This document shows positions 50,285-59,329 of a stretch of DNA of 64,000 nt, piece by piece (position 1 is the first letter of the stretch; each line of letters opens with the position of its first letter). The translations under genes and the position numbers were made by a program. The notes under the pieces were generated by a model. That model was not told where the DNA came from. It made no database searches and saw nothing but the letters and a program-made list of their open reading frames with translations. The stretch covers positions 62,001 to 126,000 of the forward strand of contig NZ_JACJUD010000006.1 of assembly GCF_014174475.1 (NCBI RefSeq), given 5' to 3'. This stretch comes from Aquipseudomonas ullengensis. GTDB taxonomy: Bacteria > Pseudomonadota > Gammaproteobacteria > Pseudomonadales > Pseudomonadaceae.

Positions 50285-53200
50285 CTAGCGGTACACCTCG
50301 CGGCGGTAGATCAGCGGTGTGGCGCCGCGATAGATACCGAAGCTGGCCAACCCCCGCGCCTCGCTGCGGGTAATGCCATCCCAGGCGAAATACAGCCAGC
50401 TTGGCATCAGCGAATAGCGGGCCTGCACCGAGCCATCGTTGCCACTGCCGGGGGAGCTGAGTAGCAGACTGCCTATACCCACCGAGGGAGCTGTCGAGGT
50501 CGGCGTGGTTTCGCCAACTGCCAGATTGCCGGTATAGCCATCGAGCGCCGGAACGCCCAGGACTGCCGAGGTGGTGCAGGTATCCAGCCCCTCGGCCTGG
50601 AAGCTGCCACCTGCGATGTTCTGCCAGCTCTCCAGGCTTACAGGCAGAGCCAGGCTCTGTAGCTCCGAACCGTGGGCATTGCCGATGCGCAGGCGGCCCA
50701 GGCGGACTTCGCTGCCCAGGTTGTTGGCCGCATCGACCGTGAAGTCGTAGCTGAAATCCTGGCAACCGCCCCCCGTGCCATAACAGACCTCCTGGAGCTG
50801 ATCCACTTCGCGCAGGCTGGCGGCGAGAAAGGTCTGGCGAACCTGGGCCGCGAACGGATAGTCGTCGCTGCTGGGCAGTAGCGCTGGCTGGTAGAGCAGT
50901 TGCTCGCCCGTCCAACGGTAGGTACGAGTGCCATCGCCATTATCCGCCCCGACGACTTGCCGAAGCGCTTCCACACCCGCCTGCTCAAGTTGCGTGGCCA
51001 GGCGCGCATCGCGGGCGGGGCTACCGGTATTCGAGCTGTAGGTGCCCACGCCCGGGGCGGCGAGTTTCCAGAAGGCGCCCCGGTCGTAGTTCTTGGTGAC
51101 ACCGTCGGAACGGTTCTTGGCCGTGACCGTCAGGGTCGGCTGGCGATCATTGGCATAGCCCATCGGCTGGCCCTGGTAGCTGAAGGCGCTGCCACAGCTG
51201 GGCGTCAGGCTGGCATTGCCCTCGACGCTCAGATAGGCGGGGATGAAGCGGCCGACCAGATCGCTGCTGCCGCCGCTGACCGTCTCTCCATCCAGATAGC
51301 CCTGACTGGGCGGGGTGGCTGTGACGGTGAACACACCAACCTCGGAAACCGAGGGGGTCGAGAGCGTCGTATTGCCGAGTGCGTGGTTGTAGTTGAGCGG
51401 CGTCACCACACCATTGTCGCCACCGCTCGGCACTACCACCGCACTGGTCAGGCTGATGCCATCGTGGCGGAAGTTGGGCGTGGTGATATTGCCGCTGCAC
51501 AGCTGCGCCGCGGTCAGCGCCTCGCCATCGGCCTGCCAGCCCACCGCACGGATGCTCAGCGGGAAGCTGTCGCCGGCACGTATGCCACCGGGGAACACGG
51601 CGCAGCTGGCGTCATTGCAGTTGCTGAGATCCCCCGTAATGGCGGCAGGCCTCTGCAGGCACAGGCCATAGGGCTTGCTGACGAACAGGTCATCGGTATC
51701 GCTGTTGTCCAGCACCAGCCCCTCGTCACCACTGCCCGCGCCGCCCACATAGCGGGCGCTCAGCTTCATCTCCCCGGCATCGTCGTAGCGCACGGTCAGC
51801 GGCGCGGTGCCGGTGGCGTCGAAGTTGAGGTTCAGACTCACAGGTGTGCCGCGCACATTGCTGCCGTTGACCACCACCGGCTGGGTGCCGCTACTCGGAT
51901 TGCTATAGGCCGAGGTGAAGCTGACGCTGCGCGTGACATTGGCGAAGGCCGGCACGCACTGCAGAGCGTTGTCTGCCTTGCGCACCGCGCTGAGTGTGGC
52001 CGCCGTCGGCTTGGCCGCCAGCATGTTCGGCACCTGCAGCAACAGGCCGCTGTTGGCGTAGCTGATCTGGCAGCCGCTGGTGGAGCACACCGGCACGCTC
52101 AGCGGCTTGGTCGCCGGCACCGAGGACTGTACCCCCAGGCTGACCGTGCCGGCCGTGGGTCTACCCAGGCGGGCCTGGGCCGTACCACCGCTGAAGGTGA
52201 TGGTGCTGCCGCTGACACTGGCCGGGGCAATAGCAGACCAATAGCTCGAAGGATTCAGCGTGACGCTTACCGGGTCGGTATACAGGCTGCTGCAACTGCT
52301 GTTGAGGCAAGCGCGGATAGTGACCGGCTGCGGGTTGCAGGTCAGCGCCGTGCCCGAATAGCTGAACTCGAAATGGTCGATCTGCGCGCCAATCGGGTTG
52401 ATCCGCGTGGCACACACCTGCAGGTCGTCCAGCTCGTGGATATTGTTGGAGCCCCCTGTCGAGCCCGTCAGAGACAGGAAGAAGTCGCTGGGCAAGCTTG
52501 CCTGGCCGGTGATGGTACGAATATCGAAGGAAGGGACCAGCGTGGCGAAACCCGAGCCGCTGTTGCGCTCGACCATGACCATGGTTCTGCCACTGACCCG
52601 GCTGTCCAGGGTGATCCGGTAGGTATGCCCGGGACCGGCCGTGCTGCCGGAAATATCGATGCCGGGGTTCAGGTTGGCTGCCGTTCCGGCGGCGTAGCGA
52701 TAGCCTGTGGTGCCGCTGCCGGAGCCACGCACCGATACCGAGTCCTGGCGCAGCCCGGGCCCGCCGACGCGGGTTTCGGTGGGGTTGGCGAAGTTGCCGT
52801 ATTCATCCAGGGCGATGCCCGCCCAGCCACCGGAAAAGCCACTGGTGCCGTTGAGCTGCGCATAGCCCAGCGAGCCGCCATAGCCGCCGGGCTGCGGCGT
52901 GACCGAGGCATCGGAGAAGATCACCGCCACGCCATCGGCGCCATTGCCGTTGTAGGCGTAGTACTTGAACTGCACCTGCACGAAGTTACCGGTCGCCGGC
53001 AGCAATCGCTGCAGCGTCGCGCCGGTCGCCACGTTGCCGGTGTTGTCGGTCAGGCGCAGGCGGTTGCCGACCGTTCTCGGCACACCGAAACTGCCATTAC
53101 GGCTGGTCACCGCCCAGTTGTCGGAGCCCAGGCTGGTGCGATCGAAGTTGTCGGTGAAACAGGCGGTGACGGGCGTGTTGTCGCACAGGGTGGTCGGGCT

Positions 53201-54145
53201 GGTCACGCTAGGCGTACAGGTGCCGTAGACCTTGCTGCTGCCGGTACCGGTGATGGTGCTCCAACTCGCCGCCGTGACATTGCCGTAGACGGTGCTGCTG
53301 CTGAAGGTGATGTTGTTGTTATTGCTGATGGTACCGGTGATCGTGCTGTTGTTGATCTCCAGCTCGTTGGTCGAGCTGATATTGCCGGTGACATAGGCGC
53401 CGCTGATGGTGATCTTGCAGCAATTGCCGCTGATATCAGCATTGATGGTGCCGCCGGTGAAGGACGATGTGCCATTGGTGGCCGTGATGGTGCCGCTGAA
53501 ATTGCTGTTGCTGGCCGTAATGCCGTTGGTCGCGGTGACCGCACCGATCACATTGGTATTGGTGAAAGACGCATTGCCATTGGTACTGGCCGTGCCGGAC
53601 AGGGTGCCACCCGTGACGCTCAGGCCGTTGGTGAAACTCACATTGCCGCCGACATTGGTACTGGTCAGGCTGCCGGTGCCGGTGCCCGTGACGTTGCCCG
53701 ACACGCTGGAGCTGGTCAGCGTGACGCTGCCGCTGGCCGTTTCGAGCGAGCCGTTGATGGTGACGTTGGTCAGGGTAATCGCCGCGCTGCCATTTTTGAC
53801 CGAGCCGTTGATGGTGGTCGCGGCATGCGGCGCGATGGTCGCGATCGGGTTATAGGCGGCCTGCAGGATGATCGGGTTGCTGGCCGTGCCGATGGTGTTG
53901 CCGCGCAGGGCGAAGCCGCCGTTGGCGGTCAGGGTCAGCGCGCTGCTGCTGGTCAAGGTGTCGCCGCTGGCGAAGCTGATCTGACCGCTGCAGGTATTGG
54001 TCGCCTGGTTCCAGTTGCCCGCCCCTCCCAGGCAAGGCGCAAAGGATGCGCTCGGTAGCGTATAGGCGGCGCCTTGCGCCTGAATTGCCAGAAGCAGCAA
54101 CGCACAGGCCACTAGGAACCGTTGGAGCACGGTATTCAGGGTCAT
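50285..54145 (-). CDS. mshQ: MSHA biogenesis protein MshQ, large surface adhesin-like protein
   Basis: 1286 residues with a signal peptide (LVACALLLLAIQAQG). Residues ~80-310 are Thr/Ser/Asn/Gly-rich short repeats (SSVSGNVTGTG, TNVGGNVSF, NFSGTITATNG) that look like a beta-helix. Residues ~345-560 (CFTDNFDRTSLGSDNWAVTS, GNGADGVAVIFSDAS, GIALDEYGNF) resemble an L-type lectin / concanavalin-like fold. The C-terminal ~500 residues fit the DUF6701 domain of MshQ-like proteins. It is the last gene of the cluster. It probably decorates the pilus or cell surface; no direct functional data are implied. Confidence 0.87.
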   Translation of the reverse strand: MTLNTVLQRFLVACALLLLAIQAQGAAYTLPSASFAPCLGGAGNWNQATNTCSGQISFASGDTLTSSSALTLTANGGFALRGNTIGTASNPIILQAAYNPIATIAPHAATTINGSVKNGSAAITLTNVTINGSLETASGSVTLTSSSVSGNVTGTGTGSLTSTNVGGNVSFTNGLSVTGGTLSGTASTNGNASFTNTNVIGAVTATNGITASNSNFSGTITATNGTSSFTGGTINADISGNCCKITISGAYVTGNISSTNELEINNSTITGTISNNNNITFSSSTVYGNVTAASWSTITGTGSSKVYGTCTPSVTSPTTLCDNTPVTACFTDNFDRTSLGSDNWAVTSRNGSFGVPRTVGNRLRLTDNTGNVATGATLQRLLPATGNFVQVQFKYYAYNGNGADGVAVIFSDASVTPQPGGYGGSLGYAQLNGTSGFSGGWAGIALDEYGNFANPTETRVGGPGLRQDSVSVRGSGSGTTGYRYAAGTAANLNPGIDISGSTAGPGHTYRITLDSRVSGRTMVMVERNSGSGFATLVPSFDIRTITGQASLPSDFFLSLTGSTGGSNNIHELDDLQVCATRINPIGAQIDHFEFSYSGTALTCNPQPVTIRACLNSSCSSLYTDPVSVTLNPSSYWSAIAPASVSGSTITFSGGTAQARLGRPTAGTVSLGVQSSVPATKPLSVPVCSTSGCQISYANSGLLLQVPNMLAAKPTAATLSAVRKADNALQCVPAFANVTRSVSFTSAYSNPSSGTQPVVVNGSNVRGTPVSLNLNFDATGTAPLTVRYDDAGEMKLSARYVGGAGSGDEGLVLDNSDTDDLFVSKPYGLCLQRPAAITGDLSNCNDASCAVFPGGIRAGDSFPLSIRAVGWQADGEALTAAQLCSGNITTPNFRHDGISLTSAVVVPSGGDNGVVTPLNYNHALGNTTLSTPSVSEVGVFTVTATPPSQGYLDGETVSGGSSDLVGRFIPAYLSVEGNASLTPSCGSAFSYQGQPMGYANDRQPTLTVTAKNRSDGVTKNYDRGAFWKLAAPGVGTYSSNTGSPARDARLATQLEQAGVEALRQVVGADNGDGTRTYRWTGEQLLYQPALLPSSDDYPFAAQVRQTFLAASLREVDQLQEVCYGTGGGCQDFSYDFTVDAANNLGSEVRLGRLRIGNAHGSELQSLALPVSLESWQNIAGGSFQAEGLDTCTTSAVLGVPALDGYTGNLAVGETTPTSTAPSVGIGSLLLSSPGSGNDGSVQARYSLMPSWLYFAWDGITRSEARGLASFGIYRGATPLIYRREVYR

Positions 54146-54267
54146 GGTCGACGCTCCACCACCGTAATCAGTTGCCGGTAGGCATAGTCGGGGCGCGTTG
54201 CTGGCACACCGCTCCGGACTGTCGAGTTAATGGGTAAACGGCTCATGACCTTCATTTCTCTCATTCA

Positions 54268-54714
54268 CTACTGCTTGCAGCTAACTTCAGCGACTGCTTC
54301 AAGTTTGCGGTGGGCGTAGTCGAGGTCGCCCACGTTGCCACTCTGCGCCGTGGCGCTAATTGTGTAGAAGTAGTGCGTAACAGTGTCTTCCTCTTCAATC
54401 AGCTGGCTGGCAGACGGCTTCAGCTCGGGAATGGCCACCGTGAAACCATCAAGCACAAAGCTGGTGACAACAGCAGTTGTTGGCGCGGCCTCGCCACATG
54501 TGAAGGGGCGCGTGATAGTGAATAGACCCCACTCCAGCCCAGCGCTTGCCGCCTGATAGGCCCGCGCCTGCTGGATCGCCAGACTGTTGGTGCTGTTCTG
54601 GGTGACGGCCAAACGCGCCATGGCGGCGATCACCGCCGCGATGATGATGATCACGAACATCGCCGCGACCAGACCAAAGCCGCGCTGCCTCGATTCAGGG
54701 TGCATTGTCGACAT
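54268..54714 (-). CDS. mshP: MSHA pilin-like protein MshP
   Basis: 148 residues from the ATG at 54714; an ATG at 54705 is possible. The leader ends RQRG and the helix is FGLVAAMFVIIIIAAVIAAM with no Glu at +5, a PilX/GspK-like feature. QQARAYQAASAGLEWGLF resembles the PilX-type N-terminal domain. The start overlaps the mshO stop. Likely a tip-located minor pilin of the MSHA pilus. Confidence 0.85.
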   Translation of the reverse strand: MSTMHPESRQRGFGLVAAMFVIIIIAAVIAAMARLAVTQNSTNSLAIQQARAYQAASAGLEWGLFTITRPFTCGEAAPTTAVVTSFVLDGFTVAIPELKPSASQLIEEEDTVTHYFYTISATAQSGNVGDLDYAHRKLEAVAEVSCKQ

Positions 54715-55552
54715 GGACCTGTTGCAGCAGGGTGATGGGTTCATCGTTCTGGCTCAGAGTCAGACGCAACGTGACCAAGCCGCTACGAGTGTTGGTACCT
54801 GGGGCGTAGGTGAAAGTACAGCCGCTAACAGAGTCAACCACCAGAGACTCGACTGGGCTGGACCCATCGAGATTTGCCGATATGCCACGCCAGAGTTTGC
54901 CGGTGCCATTGCCCTCCGCATCCATACCAGCGCCGGCGCAACGGTAGCCCACTACGTCACTGGCCAGATAGAAACGGTGCTGGGGTGAGGCGTATTTGAA
55001 GCGGAAGCCCTGCAGACTGGCGCTGAGCGAACCCGCCGCCCAGGTAAAGACTTTCGGCGAGATCACCGACGGCGCGGCAGCCGCGTTCAGTTCGCTGATA
55101 TCCGTGTTGTAGATGATCAGCCAGTGGGCAGTGTTGGAGGATGCCGGAGTGATCGGGCTGAGGATTTCAATGCTGCAGTCACCCACAGACTGGGTGCATT
55201 GCGGTGGGTCCAGGCGCGGGCCCACGCCGTCCGGCTGGTTGGCGCGATAACGCCCCGCCGCGGCAATCGACAGCATCTGTATTTGGCTAGAGCCAACCGT
55301 CAACGAGTTGGGCACCGCCAGGTGCACATCGCGCGCCATGCGGTTGAGTGCCACGCTGGCTTTATCCACCAGCTCGGCACGCCGGCTCTGATCGACAAAA
55401 CTTTGCAAGGGGTTCGACATCACGGCACTGACCATCACCGCGACCAGCCCGGCCAAGGCAATTACCATCACCAGCTCAACTAGGGTGAAACCCGCCTGGC
55501 GGAGTTCGTGCATAACTGCCGATTCAGTACTGGCTGAACGGGCGCAGGTCAT
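54695..55552 (-). CDS. mshO: MSHA minor pilin MshO
   Basis: 285 residues from the ATG at 55552, overlapping the mshD stop as TGATG; the ATG at 55513 (MHELRQAG) would give a more usual leader. The cleavage site is QAG, then FTLVELVMVIALAGLVAVMV with Glu at +5. The globular domain (ASVALNRMARDVHLAVPNSL) is of GspJ/PilW type. Minor pilin of the MSHA assembly complex. Confidence 0.87.
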   Translation of the reverse strand: MTCARSASTESAVMHELRQAGFTLVELVMVIALAGLVAVMVSAVMSNPLQSFVDQSRRAELVDKASVALNRMARDVHLAVPNSLTVGSSQIQMLSIAAAGRYRANQPDGVGPRLDPPQCTQSVGDCSIEILSPITPASSNTAHWLIIYNTDISELNAAAAPSVISPKVFTWAAGSLSASLQGFRFKYASPQHRFYLASDVVGYRCAGAGMDAEGNGTGKLWRGISANLDGSSPVESLVVDSVSGCTFTYAPGTNTRSGLVTLRLTLSQNDEPITLLQQVHVDNAP

Positions 55553-56058
55553 CAATAGCTCGTCCGATAGCCGGTAAGCACCAGGAGTTGCCCGGCCGGA
55601 TCAGTCACGCTGACAAGAATCCGCATCGCCGCCACGCCATTCAGCGTCTGCGAGCTGACACCGACCAGAACCTGATAGGCCTCCAGGCCTGCCAATGCCG
55701 TACTTGAGATGGCACTGCGCGGGGCAAAGGGCTGGGTGCCGTCATAATAAAGTCCGTTGTAGTCGCACACATCATCAAAATTGCCACGCCCACTACCGTT
55801 ATTGTCGGTAGCACAAGGTGTATTGAGCGGGAATGCCTGCAGGCTGATCTCTTCCATATAGGCCTCTGCAATGGCCAGACTCTGCTGGCGCAGCATCGGG
55901 TCGGCCGAGCGCCCACTGATGGCGGCCATGGCCGAGAACATGGCGGCCGCGGCGATGCCGATGATGACGATGGTGATAACCAGCTCGACCAGGGTCATGC
56001 CGCGTTGGGCGAAGCCAGCGTCAGGGCGGCCCCGCGAAATTGTGCTCACCGGACTCAT
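55552..56058 (-). CDS. mshD: MSHA minor pilin MshD
   Basis: 168 residues. GAGG lies 7 bases before the ATG, which overlaps the mshC stop (ATGA). The leader ends in QRG, then MTLVELVITIVIIGIAAAAM with Glu at +5. LAIAEAYMEEISLQAFPLNT is a GspI/PilV-like segment. One of four minor-pilin genes following mshA. Confidence 0.88.
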   Translation of the reverse strand: MSPVSTISRGRPDAGFAQRGMTLVELVITIVIIGIAAAAMFSAMAAISGRSADPMLRQQSLAIAEAYMEEISLQAFPLNTPCATDNNGSGRGNFDDVCDYNGLYYDGTQPFAPRSAISSTALAGLEAYQVLVGVSSQTLNGVAAMRILVSVTDPAGQLLVLTGYRTSY

Positions 56059-56510
56059 GGCGTGGCCTCGATGAAACCGGTGCCAAGGTGCACGGTGAAG
56101 GAAAAGGCGTTACCGGCAAAACTGACGGTATTGGCACCTGTTGCGGTACCCAGCCAATCGAAGATGACGTTCAAGCCAGGATTGCCGACGTCGACTTCCT
56201 GCAGATTGCCCTGCGCGAAATCGCCACCCGATGGGTTGGCGACGGGGCTATCTTGGGCCATTCCGCCGCAGGGCGCTGCATAGCTCAGGGAGTAACCTGC
56301 GTCATTGACTATGGCCCGAATCGGGCAGCCGCTGGCCACCGCCAGCTTCTGCCCATAGCGCACAGCCGCCAGACTTTCTTCGTAGAACAGACGCTCGTCG
56401 AACACCTTTCTATCAAAGAAACGCGGCCCCACCACGGCGGCGAGGATGCCGATGATCATCATCACCATCACCAGCTCGACCAGGGTGAAGCCGCGCCCAG
56501 CTCGCCTCAT
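56055..56510 (-). CDS. mshC: MSHA minor pilin MshC
   Basis: 151 residues. Leader MRRAGRG, then FTLVELVMVMMIIGILAAVV with Glu at +5. The FDRKVFDERLFYEESLAAVR segment fits GspH/FimT-like minor pilins. It starts 6 bases after the mshA stop with a weak SD, which suggests translational coupling. Confidence 0.87.
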   Translation of the reverse strand: MRRAGRGFTLVELVMVMMIIGILAAVVGPRFFDRKVFDERLFYEESLAAVRYGQKLAVASGCPIRAIVNDAGYSLSYAAPCGGMAQDSPVANPSGGDFAQGNLQEVDVGNPGLNVIFDWLGTATGANTVSFAGNAFSFTVHLGTGFIEATP

Positions 56511-56516
56511 ACGTGA

Positions 56517-57002
56517 TCAGCAACCGCTGTTGGTAATTGTGACAACCGGCGCTGCGGTGATAGGGGCAGTATTGTCGGCAGCCGCAGTAGCTGCCCTATA
56601 GGTCACCTGGCAGGTCGCGCTAAGTTTGCCTGTCAGTTGGTAGGTAACAGTGCTACCACCTGCCGCTGCACCGCCGGTTGCGGTGTAGTCACTAGTATCA
56701 ACAATGCCCACAGCTGCGCTTATCCCGCCAGTTGCGAGAGCCTGCGGATAGCCGTTAACCATAACCACGTTAGCTCCATCTAAGTTCACCGCAGTGCCCA
56801 GCGTGACCCCTGCAGCCAGTTGTGACGAACGCGCAATGGCTGACGCAGACTTCAAGGAACCAGCCAAACCACTCAGAGAAGCCTTTTTGGCATCACTGCT
56901 CAGATCAGCAAACTTCGGCAACGCAAACGCCGCCAAAATACCGAGGATCACAATAACCATGATCAGCTCGATCAAGGTGAAACCGCTTTGTTGCTTTTTC
57001 AT
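56517..57002 (-). CDS. mshA: MSHA major pilin MshA
   Basis: 161 residues. GGAG stands 7 bases before the ATG. The leader MKKQQSG precedes FTLIELIMVIVILGILAAFA with Glu at +5. The head (LPKFADLSSDAKKASLSGLA, SLKSASAIARSSQLAAG) is typical of MshA. A C-terminal Cys pair (ATCQV and the terminal SGC) can close a disulfide loop. Its position directly after mshB follows the Vibrio order. GC content and codon use look slightly lower than in the rest of the operon. Confidence 0.9.
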   Translation of the reverse strand: MKKQQSGFTLIELIMVIVILGILAAFALPKFADLSSDAKKASLSGLAGSLKSASAIARSSQLAAGVTLGTAVNLDGANVVMVNGYPQALATGGISAAVGIVDTSDYTATGGAAAGGSTVTYQLTGKLSATCQVTYRAATAAADNTAPITAAPVVTITNSGC

Positions 57003-57021
57003 CGCTTTACTCCAGACGGAC

Positions 57022-57561
57022 TCAAATGAAGGTGTAATTCACGTCGCCAGTATTGGCGTCGTAGATGATCGTGTCGTTCCTACCATCTAGTTGGTAGGTG
57101 AAGGTACAAACTGTTCCGCTGGCCGTGGTGACATAGTCGGTGCCCGCTGCACCAACGCCCACGGACGGTGCCGAACCTTGCAGGATGCTACTGAATACCT
57201 GATTGCAGGTCGCGGGGGTCATGGCCACGGTGGCAGCTGGTGCGCCAGCGAGGCCGGTACCGATGGGCCAGCCATTGGCGTTCACGTCGACAGTGCCATC
57301 ACCGAAACCTCCTACGTCGATCTGGCAGGTATTGCTGGAGACGCAGTTATTGCTATTGGTGCCGCCATTGCGGTTCAACTCATATTGCGACCGCACCAGC
57401 ACGACGGCCGCAGCCAAGCCACCCGTAACGCCGTTGACCGCGGCTTCGTGGGCATCCTTGGCCGAGTTGATGAAACGCGGCAGCGCCACCGCGGCCAGAA
57501 TGCCGAGGATGACGATCACCACCACCAGTTCGATCAGGGTAAAGCCTTTGCTGTTCTTCAT
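57022..57561 (-). CDS. mshB: MSHA pilin MshB
   Basis: 179 residues with GAGGGA 6 bases before the ATG. The leader MKNSKG is followed by FTLIELVVVIVILGILAAVA with Glu at +5, and LPRFINSAKDAHEAAVNGVT GspG-like start of the head. Four Cys residues lie in the head. It sits 19 bases before mshA and shares its N-terminal half, so it is a paralogue; which of the two is the dominant subunit is assigned by gene order. Confidence 0.85.
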   Translation of the reverse strand: MKNSKGFTLIELVVVIVILGILAAVALPRFINSAKDAHEAAVNGVTGGLAAAVVLVRSQYELNRNGGTNSNNCVSSNTCQIDVGGFGDGTVDVNANGWPIGTGLAGAPAATVAMTPATCNQVFSSILQGSAPSVGVGAAGTDYVTTASGTVCTFTYQLDGRNDTIIYDANTGDVNYTFI

Positions 57562-57569
57562 TGTGTCCC

Positions 57570-58097
57570 TCAGTGACTTAACAGCCCCGACGCAGACAGC
57601 TCCGCCAGGGGTACCACAGCAAGTTCCAGAGCAAACGCGGCGTCTGCTGATTGTGACGCAGTCGACATTCCATCAGGAACCGCCAACAACCGCCAGGCCC
57701 GCATTTGCTCCTCTTCCCTCGCCCATCCAGCGGCAAACCGCGCCCGGTACACCACCCAGTTCCGCGCGGGCAGCCAGTACCAGCAGCCGGATTGCGGCTC
57801 ATCGCCTGCGGCCAGTTCGCCGCAGTAGCTGTCCTGCTGCCAGCGCAGCAGGACAAACGGATTCTTCTTGCGCCAGGTGGCGTCCAGCACCTGGTCCTGC
57901 GCCAACTGTTCCGCCGCCAGGCTGCTCAGGCTGGTGGCCAGGTGTTCACGAGTGGCCTCCATCGCCCGCCGCTCGCTGACCGCCAGCATCTTCCAGCCCA
58001 GCGCCAGGACGATGCCCAGCCCCATCAACACCGTCATAACCCAACCCAGCCAGCGCGCCTGGCGCACGGTGCGGTCGATCTGGTAATCCGGCGTCAC
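57570..58097 (-). CDS. mshF: MSHA biogenesis protein MshF
   Basis: 175 residues from a GTG at 58097, overlapping the mshG stop (GTGA), with AAGG 7 bases upstream; longer frames to 58130 would overlap mshG further. One N-terminal membrane helix (WLGWVMTVLMGLGIVLALGW) is followed by a periplasmic helix-rich part. Low sequence conservation is usual for MshF. The place between mshG and mshB identifies it. Confidence 0.78.
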   Translation of the reverse strand: MTPDYQIDRTVRQARWLGWVMTVLMGLGIVLALGWKMLAVSERRAMEATREHLATSLSSLAAEQLAQDQVLDATWRKKNPFVLLRWQQDSYCGELAAGDEPQSGCWYWLPARNWVVYRARFAAGWAREEEQMRAWRLLAVPDGMSTASQSADAAFALELAVVPLAELSASGLLSH

Positions 58098-59329
58098 GCG
58101 CCGCCCTTGGCCACCGAGGCCAGGTCCCACATGGGCAGGAACACGCCCAGCGCGAGCACCAGCACCATGATGCCCATGGCCACGATCAGGATCGGCTCGA
58201 TGGCATCGGCCAACTGCTTGAGGTCGTAGTCGACTTCCTGTTCATAGAAATCGGCCACTTCGATAAACAGGTCATCCAGCGCGCCGGTCTCCTCGCCCAC
58301 CGCCATCATCTGCAGCACCAGCGGGGTGAACAGGCCGCTGGACGAGGCCGTGCTGGTCAGCGCTTCGCCGCGCTCCACGCCTTCGCGCATGCCGAGGATG
58401 GCCTGGCCGATATACAGGTTGCCAACGCTGGCGCTGTTGATCGACAGGGTCTGCAGCAGCGGCACGCCGGCCTTGTACATCATGGCGAAGGTACGGGTGA
58501 AACGGGCCAGGGCGATACGCTCGAACACGCCGCCGACAATGGGCAGGCGCAGCTTGATCTCATCCCACTTCAACGCGCCGGCAGCGGTCTGCTGCCAGCG
58601 GATGAAGGCATAGATGCCGCCGGCCACCAGCAACGCCATCAGCCACCAGTAGTCCTGGAAGAACTGCGAGGTGCCGATGAGGATGCGCGTCGGCAACGGC
58701 AGCTGCGCATGGAACTGCTCGAAGACCTTGGAGAACGCGGGAATGACCAGCATGTTGATCACCACCAGCGCGACCGCCATGGCCAGCATGACGAACATCG
58801 GATAGCGGGTGGCCTGCTTGATCCGCTTGCGCGTCTCGCGCTCCATTTCCAGGTAGCCGGAGAGCTGGCGGAACGCCTGGTCGAGCTGGCCGGTGTTCTC
58901 GCCGACGCTGATCATGCTGATGAACAGGGTGCCGAACACCTTGGGATGCGCGTGCAGGGCCACGGCCATGCTCATGCCGCCTTCGAGGTCGCTGCGCACC
59001 GCCTGTAGCACTTCGCGGAAATATTCGTTGCGGTGCGACTCACCGAGGCCGCCGATGGCGCGGATGATCGGCACGCCGGCCTTGCTCAGGCTGTACATCT
59101 GCCGGCAGAAGATGATCAGTTCTTCGAGGTCGACACGCTTGCGCTTCAGCCGCTCGCTGAGGGCGGCGAGCACATCATCGCCCGCCTGCTCGGTCTGCTC
59201 CTCGATGGTCAACGGGGTGATGCGCTGGCTCAGCAGCTCGCTGGCGACGTTGTCGCTGCTGGTGCCCTGCACGACCCCGGCAACCTTGGCGCCCTGGGCG
59301 TCACGGCCGGTGTAGCGGAATTGCGACAT
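58094..59329 (-). CDS. mshG: MSHA inner-membrane platform protein MshG (GspF/PilC family)
   Basis: 411 residues. Two tandem GspF domains with MYSLSKAGVPIIRAIGGLGE (~72) and MMYKAGVPLLQTLSINSASV (~278), and three membrane segments (~170-190, 225-245, and the C-terminus with ILIVAMGIMVLVLALGVFLP). It should hold the pilus base and couple to MshE. The ATG overlaps the mshE stop (TGATG). Confidence 0.93.
   Translation of the reverse strand: MSQFRYTGRDAQGAKVAGVVQGTSSDNVASELLSQRITPLTIEEQTEQAGDDVLAALSERLKRKRVDLEELIIFCRQMYSLSKAGVPIIRAIGGLGESHRNEYFREVLQAVRSDLEGGMSMAVALHAHPKVFGTLFISMISVGENTGQLDQAFRQLSGYLEMERETRKRIKQATRYPMFVMLAMAVALVVINMLVIPAFSKVFEQFHAQLPLPTRILIGTSQFFQDYWWLMALLVAGGIYAFIRWQQTAAGALKWDEIKLRLPIVGGVFERIALARFTRTFAMMYKAGVPLLQTLSINSASVGNLYIGQAILGMREGVERGEALTSTASSSGLFTPLVLQMMAVGEETGALDDLFIEVADFYEQEVDYDLKQLADAIEPILIVAMGIMVLVLALGVFLPMWDLASVAKGGA

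Noticed and set aside
50900..54058. 1052-codon open frame on the plus strand
   Set aside because: It lies wholly opposite mshQ, is rich in Arg/Ala/Gly with no domain, and has no SD. High-GC DNA opens the antisense frame of a real gene.
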